A DNA stretch of 64,000 nucleotides from Paenibacillus sedimenti (GTDB lineage Bacteria > Bacillota > Bacilli > Paenibacillales > NBRC-103111). Location: assembly GCF_014534655.1 (NCBI RefSeq), contig NZ_JACVVD010000002.1, forward strand, positions 186,001 to 250,000. Reading direction: 5' to 3'. Of the stretch, positions 58,201 to 64,000 are shown in pieces (position 1 is the stretch's first letter; each line of letters opens with the position of its first letter). The notes under the pieces are model-generated. The model worked only from the letters and a program-made list of their open reading frames with translations. It had not been told where the DNA came from and made no database searches. The translations under genes and the position numbers were made by a program.

Positions 58201-58671
58201 TCAAACAGATATCCGCCCAATTTTTATAGAGATTCCATATTCTGCGCCGGTTGATTGGTGGCTTTCCCACCGGGATAGCAATTGATTCAATTCTTCACGA
58301 AATTGCTCCAGCTCAGAATCGGATAGCAGTAAGCTAGTGGAAAGATGCGAAGGACGTTCGCCTGGAATAAATTCAATTTCGGAACGAGCATCAGTCTTGA
58401 ATGCCGTCCCTAGGGATTGATAATATTTCTCTACAACACCGCGCACAGTCTGGGTTTTAACGATTTCGAGGAACCCGCCGTCATGAAGCTTCTGAATATG
58501 GTAATGAATATTGCCCGGGGTTTGCTGAAGTTGAACAGCTGCTTGTTTGGCCGTTTTTGCTTCTTTGGCCAGTGCATGCAAAATCTTGATGCGCAGTGCG
58601 CTTTGGAGCAGCTTGCTTTGTTCGGGCGTGATCTTTGGAATGGATTCGGTTTGATTAGATTGGTTCTCCAT
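58201..58671 (-). CDS. ArsR-like winged-helix regulator
   Basis: 156 residues from ATG 58671 (GGTGG upstream). Winged helix at about 18-75 (LQSALRIKILHALAKEAKT, then AVQLQQTPGNIHYHIQKL), followed by EKYYQSLGTAFK and a helical C-terminal dimerisation part. No metal-binding cysteines are seen, so the signal is probably an organic ligand. Likely represses its own operon with the MFS exporter. Confidence 0.85.
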   Translation of the reverse strand: MENQSNQTESIPKITPEQSKLLQSALRIKILHALAKEAKTAKQAAVQLQQTPGNIHYHIQKLHDGGFLEIVKTQTVRGVVEKYYQSLGTAFKTDARSEIEFIPGERPSHLSTSLLLSDSELEQFREELNQLLSRWESHQSTGAEYGISIKIGRISV

Positions 58672-58783
58672 GTCTAAGCCACCTATTTCATTAATGATCT
58701 AAATTACAGAATAATCTGGAATATAGATTAAAAATAATACAGAACAGACTGGAAGTCAATTACGACTTTGAAGCCGTCCAATA

Positions 58784-58837
58784 TTCACAAAACATTAACG
58801 TAAGATTAATAAATCCCGAATAGTTGCCTTCTATACT
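58784..58837 (+). promoter_or_regulatory. PhoP-box array and promoter of the phytase gene
   Basis: TTCACA (58784), TTAACG (58795), TTAATA (58806) and CGAATA (58817) lie at exact 11-base steps, the geometry of PhoP boxes (TTAACA-N5-TTAACA) in Bacillus. TATACT at 58832-58837 is a suitable -10. Phosphate-starvation control of a phytase is what the enzyme suggests. Confidence 0.7.
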
Positions 58838-58886
58838 TGGTGGAAGTTGATATGAAAATATTTCCAGAGTAAGGGGACAAGAAGCG

Positions 58887-60278
58887 ATGAGTAAACGTAA
58901 CACATGGTTAATTTCCATTCTGGTAGCTGGGATGATGCTGCCTGCGGGAGGATCGTATGCGGCAGATAGCGACTTTGCGCCGCTCCGTGAGCAATTGGAG
59001 AAGATCGGGGCCGAGGTCAGCTGGGATGAGGAGGACCGGACGGTGATGTATAAGCTTAAGAACGGCATTGCCGGAATCGTTACGATCGATGAAGTCAAGT
59101 ATCGGTTGGCCGGCAAGGAGGGCAAACTCTCCACTCCAGTGAAGCTGTCGGATCAGAAAACATATGTGCCAAACACGCTCATGCAAAGCATTTTGGCCGA
59201 AAACGCCAAGTATCAGGATCCGAAGGATGCGATTCCGTCGGTGGCCGTGAAGGCGCAGGGCGAGACGGAGGCGGTGGACAGCGGTGATGATGCGGCGGAT
59301 GACCCGGCGATATGGGTGGATTCCATGGATCCGGCGAAGAGCAAACTGATTGCGACTAACAAAGCGGGAGGCATCCTGGTATATGATCTGGATGGTAAAC
59401 AGCTCCAGTCTTACAAGGTTGGCAAAATGAACAACATCGATCTCCGCTACGACTTCCCGCTTGGCGGTAAAAAGGCGGATATCGTTGCGGCGACGAACCG
59501 GACGACGAATACGATCGACGTTTTTTCCGTTTCAGGGGATACGGGAGAGCTCACAAATATCGTGGACAAGCCGATCAAATCCAGCATGGGCGAGGTGTAC
59601 GGCTTCAGCTTATACCACAGTTTGAAGAGCGGCAAGTTTTACGCGCTTGTGCTCGGCAAGAAAGGCGAGTTCGAGCAGTATGAACTGAGCGATAACGGAA
59701 GCGGCAAGGTGACAGGCAAGCTGGTGCGTGAATTCCGTTTGGCTACTCAATCCGAGGGCATGGTTGCGGACGATGAGTACGGTCATATTTATATCGCTGA
59801 GGAAGATGCGGCGATATGGAAATACAACGCCGAGCCGGACGGCGGGAATGAGGCGATCGCTCAAGTCGATATTGCGGACGGCCGCCGCCTTCAGGACGAT
59901 ATCGAGGGCTTGACTCTGTACTACGGCAAAGACGGCAGCGGCTATATGATCGCGTCGAGTCAGGGAAGCAACAGTTATGCGGTATACAAACGAGAAGGCA
60001 ATAACCCATATATCTCGAATTTCACCATCGCTGACGGCGATAATATCGACGGCACCTCTGAAACGGACGGTATCGACGTGCTCAGCTTCGGACTTGGCGC
60101 GAAATATCCGAACGGGATATTTGTCTCGCAGGACGATGCGAATTACGAGAACGGAAAGAAACTCAACCAGAATTTCAAGATTGTCGGTTGGGAGCAAATC
60201 GCCAAAGCGATTCAGCCGAATTTGGATATGCAAAACAGCGTAGATCCGCGGAAGCTGGTACAGCGTTCGGCGAAATAA
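58887..60278 (+). CDS. Secreted beta-propeller phytase with N-terminal stalk domain
   Basis: 463 residues from ATG 58887. Signal peptide (1-26), a copper-amine-oxidase-like N-terminal domain (about 28-105, APLREQLEKIGAEVSWDEEDR), then a BPP phytase domain (about 115-450). Markers are DDAADDPAIWVDSMDP, LYHSLKSGKFYALV, EGMVADDEYGHIYIAEED and DDIEGLTLYYG, which hold the calcium and phosphate-binding residues of the six-bladed propeller. It releases phosphate from phytate outside the cell. A PhoP-box array precedes it and a strong terminator follows. The stalk domain is an addition to the usual BPP length. Confidence 0.93.
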   Translation: MSKRNTWLISILVAGMMLPAGGSYAADSDFAPLREQLEKIGAEVSWDEEDRTVMYKLKNGIAGIVTIDEVKYRLAGKEGKLSTPVKLSDQKTYVPNTLMQSILAENAKYQDPKDAIPSVAVKAQGETEAVDSGDDAADDPAIWVDSMDPAKSKLIATNKAGGILVYDLDGKQLQSYKVGKMNNIDLRYDFPLGGKKADIVAATNRTTNTIDVFSVSGDTGELTNIVDKPIKSSMGEVYGFSLYHSLKSGKFYALVLGKKGEFEQYELSDNGSGKVTGKLVREFRLATQSEGMVADDEYGHIYIAEEDAAIWKYNAEPDGGNEAIAQVDIADGRRLQDDIEGLTLYYGKDGSGYMIASSQGSNSYAVYKREGNNPYISNFTIADGDNIDGTSETDGIDVLSFGLGAKYPNGIFVSQDDANYENGKKLNQNFKIVGWEQIAKAIQPNLDMQNSVDPRKLVQRSAK

Positions 60279-60340
60279 AAGGATTACGGGCGAGAGGAAC
60301 CGACGTTCCGATAATCCGCGCGCGATTAATTCTGATTATG

Positions 60341-60393
60341 GAAAAGGGGCTGTCCCTCAGGTCGTTACAGACCTTGTGGGGCAGCCCCTTTTC
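60341..60393. terminator. Terminator hairpin, second member of the repeated family
   Basis: GGAAAAGGGGCTGTCCC pairs with GGGGCAGCCCCTTTTCC outside, and AGGTC with GACCT inside, around GTTACA. Closely similar to 826-876 (GGGCTATCCC...AGGTC...GACCT). Confidence 0.8.
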
Positions 60394-60508
60394 CGTTACC
60401 CACGTGAAAGAATAGCGATAACAACCAGTTGCAAAAGATGAAGATTTGATCCGGTTCGTGTACAATAGAGAAAGCTTGTTAAACAAGGAACGGATTAAGG
60501 GGGAGCAC

Positions 60509-60982
60509 ATGAAGAAAGAGGATCTCATAATGGTTGAAGAGCTGAACATGTTGCTCGCCGATCTTGGAGAGGAGATTCAGAATGACGGAACGGAAGAGCC
60601 TGTCAGCGCACAGCGCTTGATTTCTTTGCAGAAGGCCGTCATGCTTCTTTCCAAACAAGTGATGTCCCTTCAAGATGAGCTTCATGAACATTCTCAATCC
60701 CAGCATCGGCAGCAGGAACAGCTTTTCCGGCAGTTAAAGCTGGGGCTCGAAAGAAAGCTGGATCAGCAATGGGCAGCAATGATGGAGCAGCACTGGCGAT
60801 CTGACAGCGGAACGGAGCAAAACCCGCAGATCGCAGGAGACGCTGAGGCGGCGCCGAAAGAAGAGCGGCTTGCACCGGAACCCGCTTCAGCCGAGGAGCC
60901 CGCACCAACCTACTCCAGGGTGAAGAGCTACAGAAAAATACGCAAAAGAAGAAAGTCTTTTATTGAGAAATTGTTTGAATGA
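60509..60982 (+). CDS. Hypothetical charged coiled-coil protein
   Basis: 157 residues from ATG 60509, with AAGGGGGA upstream; an upstream in-frame ATG has no site. Helical, Glu/Gln-rich central part (about 10-95, LISLQKAVMLLSKQVMSLQ then DELHEHSQSQHRQQEQLFRQ), an acidic Pro/Ala linker and a basic tail YRKIRKRRKSFIEKLFE. No membrane helix or known family. Flanked by terminators on both sides, so an independent gene. Function unknown. Confidence 0.65.
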   Translation: MKKEDLIMVEELNMLLADLGEEIQNDGTEEPVSAQRLISLQKAVMLLSKQVMSLQDELHEHSQSQHRQQEQLFRQLKLGLERKLDQQWAAMMEQHWRSDSGTEQNPQIAGDAEAAPKEERLAPEPASAEEPAPTYSRVKSYRKIRKRRKSFIEKLFE

Positions 60983-60984
60983 AA

Positions 60985-61024
60985 TAAAGCCGCTTCCTTG
61001 GTCGGTTGCCAGGGGGCGGCTTTG
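60985..61024. terminator. Bidirectional terminator between convergent genes
   Basis: AAAGCCGC (60986-60993) pairs with GCGGCTTT (61016-61023), with inner CC.TTGG/CCAGGG pairing. Lies between the coiled-coil gene and the minus-strand response regulator. Confidence 0.75.
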
Positions 61025-61045
61025 TTCTATTTGGGAGATCCCTAC

Positions 61046-61735
61046 CTACAACAAACCTTCCTCATGCGCCTTCTTCGAGGCTTGGATGCGATCGCGGACG
61101 TCCATTTTGGAGTAGATGCTGGAAATGTAGTTTTTGACGGTGCCTTCGGACAGGTACAGCTTCTCGGCGATTTCCTTGTTGCTGAGCCCGTCGGCGATGC
61201 AGTGCAGCACCTGGACCTCTCGTTCGCTCAATCCATAGACATCCGTTCGCACAGCTTCTTCGGCTCCGGGCTTTGCTGCCGGCTCGCGATCGTTCGTCTC
61301 TTGCACGCCTCGTGCTTGTTGAACTAGCATTTTGGCGATGTCTTGCGGAATGAGCGTGCCGCCCTGGTGCACCCACTTGATGCCGGCGGCAAGGTCTTTG
61401 GGGTGAATCGCCTTGAGCAGGTAGCCTTCAGCGCCTGCACCGAGCGCATCGACAACGTAGTTGATCTCCTGGAAGGTGGTCAGAATGATCACATGAATAT
61501 GCGGCCAAGCGGCCTTAATCTGCCGTGTAGCCTCGACGCCATCCATCACCGGCATATGAATGTCCATGAGGACAACGTCCGGTTGATGCTCTTCGCACTG
61601 CTTCAGCGCGACATGACCGTTCTCTGCAAGGCCTACCACGTTAATATCCGGGTCCATATCGAGCACAATGTGCAAACTTTCTCTAATTAAATCCTGATCA
61701 TCGACCAGGAGCAGCTTTAGCGGATTTGCGCTCAT
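61046..61735 (-). CDS. NarL/LuxR family response regulator
   Basis: 229 residues. Receiver domain (about 6-125) with acidic pair in LVDDQDL, phospho-acceptor Asp58 (VVLMDIHMP) and Lys in LLKAIH. LuxR-type helix-turn-helix (about 165-225) YGLSEREVQVLHCIADGLSN, then KEIAEKLYLSEGTVKNYISS. It follows its kinase gene by 56 bases on the same strand. With the divergent ABC exporter at 63173 it resembles envelope- or antibiotic-stress two-component systems such as DesR/LiaR relatives. Confidence 0.93.
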   Translation of the reverse strand: MSANPLKLLLVDDQDLIRESLHIVLDMDPDINVVGLAENGHVALKQCEEHQPDVVLMDIHMPVMDGVEATRQIKAAWPHIHVIILTTFQEINYVVDALGAGAEGYLLKAIHPKDLAAGIKWVHQGGTLIPQDIAKMLVQQARGVQETNDREPAAKPGAEEAVRTDVYGLSEREVQVLHCIADGLSNKEIAEKLYLSEGTVKNYISSIYSKMDVRDRIQASKKAHEEGLL

Positions 61736-61791
61736 ATGTGAATCCTCCTACTTTATGTTTACTACATTGTACCATCAGGTAATGGAACGAG

Positions 61792-62997
61792 CTAGAACGA
61801 AGAAAAGCGCTTGGCGGGAATCGAGCAGGTGACAACGGTTCCTTGACCGGAAGCCGAGCTAACCTGCAGCGTACCTTGCAGCGCAGAGATTCGCTCCTGC
61901 ATGGCGTTAATACCGAACCCGGCCTTCAGCTGCTCGGCGCCGATCCCGTCATCTTCGATGCGCAATCCGACCTCGTCTTTCCCGTAAGTCAATAAGATTT
62001 CCACGGTGTTAGCTCTACCGTGCCTTTTGGCATTGGTCAGCGACTCCTGCAGGCAGCGAATTAATGAGAGCTTGCTCTGCTTGGATATTTCGTACTCATC
62101 GCCATTTGTTTTGAAGCATATTTTAGTGCCGGTATGCAGGGCGAATTCATTGGCAAGCCGGGTTAGCTGCTGAGAGAGAAACATATCGTCTCCACCAGGC
62201 ACCATCTGATGGATGCTTCGGCGCACTTCTTCCAGCCCATTGCGGGTCACATTCCGCAGCACGTCCAGCTTCTCTTTGGCTTTTTCGGGCGAGGCCTCGA
62301 TCAGGTAGGATACGGCGTCCATTCCCATGATGACCGAAGTGAAGGTATGTCCGACCGTATCGTGCATTTCACGCGCCATGCGGTTCCGTTCCTCGAGCAG
62401 TGTAAGCTGTTCGATTTGATTGGCATACTGCTCCAGGGCATTGTTCTGCTCGTGGATTAATTGATATTGGCGTTGATTTTCAGCTAAAAGTTTTTCTGTT
62501 TTTTCATTCGAAGTGACCACACGCTGCAAGCTGAGCCCAATGGCGAATATCATGCAGGCATTTAAAATTTCACTGAAAAGTTCACCTGTTCCTATTCCTT
62601 GGTGCAGGATGAACAAGTAGGAGACAGGCATGGCTACGAGAAACACAGGCGCAACCCACCATGCATTTTTTCGATCAGTGAGGAATCCGATGGCCATTAA
62701 ATGGCAATTAATAATAGAGTAGGCTTCTTGGCGCATCCAAGAAAGATAGATTTGCAACGGCGCATTCGTTATGAGGACGGCTAACGGGTATAGGGGCGCA
62801 TTAACGTAATTGGGCCTCCAGAATAGTAAAGGAAAAGCATAAGAAAGGAGAAATGCAATAATCGTAAACAAGATTGAGATATTTTTAAACTCATTCATAT
62901 GCAAAAGTATGTAAAGCAAACTAAGCAGCGTAAACCCGGTTAAAACGATAAATAGAGTCCATTCTACGCTATGCCAATCTCTTCTTTGGACCATCAT
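61792..62997 (-). CDS. Histidine kinase, HisKA_3 (NarX/DesK-like) family
   Basis: 401 residues from the ATG at 62997 (GAAGGGG upstream; a second ATG follows). About six N-terminal membrane helices (residues 10-160), a coiled coil (about 165-200, NNALEQYANQIEQLTLLEER), the HisKA_3 phospho-acceptor in REMHDTVGHTF, and a HATPase_c domain with LQESLTNAKRHG and DDGIGAEQLKAGFG. It phosphorylates the response regulator encoded next. Divergent from the ABC exporter, which shares the intergenic operator-like repeats and is the likely target. Confidence 0.92.
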   Translation of the reverse strand: MMVQRRDWHSVEWTLFIVLTGFTLLSLLYILLHMNEFKNISILFTIIAFLLSYAFPLLFWRPNYVNAPLYPLAVLITNAPLQIYLSWMRQEAYSIINCHLMAIGFLTDRKNAWWVAPVFLVAMPVSYLFILHQGIGTGELFSEILNACMIFAIGLSLQRVVTSNEKTEKLLAENQRQYQLIHEQNNALEQYANQIEQLTLLEERNRMAREMHDTVGHTFTSVIMGMDAVSYLIEASPEKAKEKLDVLRNVTRNGLEEVRRSIHQMVPGGDDMFLSQQLTRLANEFALHTGTKICFKTNGDEYEISKQSKLSLIRCLQESLTNAKRHGRANTVEILLTYGKDEVGLRIEDDGIGAEQLKAGFGINAMQERISALQGTLQVSSASGQGTVVTCSIPAKRFSSF

Positions 62998-63066
62998 GTA
63001 ACCCCTTCAACTAACGTTCTTGTAAGATCATTGTACATAAAAACCGGCAAATTCCATAGTGAGATC

Positions 63067-63111
63067 AGTCATAGTCCGGATATGACTTCTCATGTGACTT
63101 CCTTATGACCC
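63067..63111. promoter_or_regulatory. Repeats in the divergent region between kinase and ABC exporter
   Basis: Inverted repeat AGTCATA (63067-63073) / TATGACT (63081-63087), and further copies GTGACTTC (63094) and ATGACCC (63105) at 12- and 11-base steps on the same face. A good candidate for a response-regulator site upstream of the exporter. Confidence 0.45.
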
Positions 63112-63172
63112 GCGCCAGCTGAGACTGTTCATGCGGGCGCGATACAATTTTAATATAAAGGAGTGTGTAGAT

Positions 63173-64000
63173 ATGACTCACGCAGATTCACAATCGCCGA
63201 TTATACAGATTCAAAACATATCGAAACGAATCGGCTCCAAGACGATCATTGATCATTTAAGTTTTGATGTTCCGCGTGGCGAAGTGTTTGGCTTTCTCGG
63301 TCCGAACGGTGCGGGCAAAACAACGACCATCCGTATGATGGTCGGGCTGATGTCCATTACCGAAGGCGACATTCGGATCGGCGGTCAGTCGATTCGGACG
63401 CATTTTGAGCAGGCGATCCGGCATGTTGGCGCGATTGTTGAAAATCCGGAGATGTACAAGTTCCTGAGCGGATACCATAACCTTGTGCATTACGCCAGAA
63501 TGATCCCTGGAATCAACGCGGAACGCATTCAAGAGGTCATTACACTGGTTGGTATGGAGAACCGTATCCATGATAAGGTCAAAACCTACTCGCTGGGCAT
63601 GCGCCAACGGCTGGGGATTGCGCAGGCGATGCTGCATAAGCCGTCCGTCCTCATTTTGGACGAACCGACGAATGGGCTGGATCCCGCCGGGATTCGCGAG
63701 CTTCGCGACCATTTGCGGAAACTCACGCGGGAGGACGGCATCTCCGTTATCGTGTCCTCTCACCTCCTGTCCGAGATGGAGCTGATGTGCGACCGTGTAG
63801 CCATAATACAGAACGGCAAGCTGATTGATGTTCGGCAGATCAAAGAGTTCGTGCAGGCTGAAAGCCGCCAGAGGGTTGCTTTTGAAGTGGAGCCCATGGA
63901 TCAGGCGACAGCACTGCTAGACGAATCGCGAACAGAGGTGAAAGCCGAAGTGGAAGGGCGCGAACTGATCATGAGCCTCGACAGAAAGCAGATCTCAGCG
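63173..64000 (+). CDS. ABC transporter ATP-binding protein (3' end outside window)
   Basis: 276 codons, open to the window edge, from ATG 63173 with AAAGGAG upstream. Walker A GPNGAGKT (43-50), signature YSLGMRQR, Walker B VLILDEP and the switch His in SSHLLSE are intact. It resembles BcrA-type ATPases of antimicrobial peptide or bacitracin exporters, with a C-terminal regulatory tail cut by the window end. It would pair with a permease just outside the window. Regulation by the divergent NarL-type system is likely from gene order. Confidence 0.93.
   Translation, partial: MTHADSQSPIIQIQNISKRIGSKTIIDHLSFDVPRGEVFGFLGPNGAGKTTTIRMMVGLMSITEGDIRIGGQSIRTHFEQAIRHVGAIVENPEMYKFLSGYHNLVHYARMIPGINAERIQEVITLVGMENRIHDKVKTYSLGMRQRLGIAQAMLHKPSVLILDEPTNGLDPAGIRELRDHLRKLTREDGISVIVSSHLLSEMELMCDRVAIIQNGKLIDVRQIKEFVQAESRQRVAFEVEPMDQATALLDESRTEVKAEVEGRELIMSLDRKQISA

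Overview
The window looks like a chromosomal segment of a spore-forming, low-to-moderate GC Gram-positive of the Paenibacillus type. It carries a GerA/GerB/GerC nutrient germinant receptor operon, several SLH-domain surface proteins, a secreted subtilase, pectin (rhamnogalacturonan) enzymes, a beta-propeller phytase, and strong AGGAGG ribosome binding sites throughout. Species cannot be assigned from sequence reading alone.

Left part (1-8.4 kb): the end of an ABC-type substrate-binding protein; a divergent pair made of a bactofilin/M23 peptidase operon and a spore germination operon; a secreted S8 protease.

8.4-17.5 kb: a c-di-GMP-I riboswitch leader precedes an SLH/beta-propeller surface protein and, 20 bp later, a 2068-residue secreted RHS/YD-repeat protein. 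The RHS C-terminal tip carries a lipase-type GHSKGG motif and is followed by an overlapping small membrane gene that is probably its immunity gene.

17.5-27.9 kb: a mosaic of mobile and broken DNA. It holds a small tyrosine recombinase, a plasmid-replicon-like block (winged-helix protein, candidate counter-transcribed RNA, large palindromes, XRE regulator), and an IS110-family element with a candidate bridge RNA. Next come a displaced RHS tip with its own candidate immunity gene, an XRE/serine-recombinase pair with the recombinase truncated, a 5'-truncated SLH protein gene, a possible group II intron remnant and fused ABC permease pseudogenes.

27.9-34 kb: a rhamnogalacturonan locus with two tandem SGNH esterases and a divergent PL11-type lyase, all sharing one malectin-like N-terminal module. 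34-45.6 kb is ordinary chromosome: a membrane protein, MGDG-synthase-type glycosyltransferase, thymidine kinase, HD phosphohydrolase, YdcF-like protein, polysaccharide deacetylase and glutamate synthase (gltB, gltD).

45.7-56.9 kb is an AT-richer island and the most interesting part of the window. A HAD phosphatase and two histidine kinase/response regulator pairs lead into two paralogous peptides of about 71-73 residues. Each peptide has an (S/T)RDEWW motif, one membrane helix and two cysteines spaced C-x21-C. They are followed by an ABC exporter pair, a PqqD-like/M50 intramembrane metalloprotease fusion, a small membrane protein, a CxxC thioredoxin, a MauE-type redox protein and a solute-binding lipoprotein. 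There is no radical SAM enzyme. I read this as a regulated system that makes, processes and disulfide-bonds a small secreted peptide. It resembles Yyd and Skf in outline but not in modification chemistry.

56.9-64 kb: an MFS exporter with an ArsR-like regulator, a phytase with four PhoP-box-like hexamers at exact 11-bp spacing, a small charged protein, a NarL-type two-component system and the start of an ABC exporter ATPase gene.
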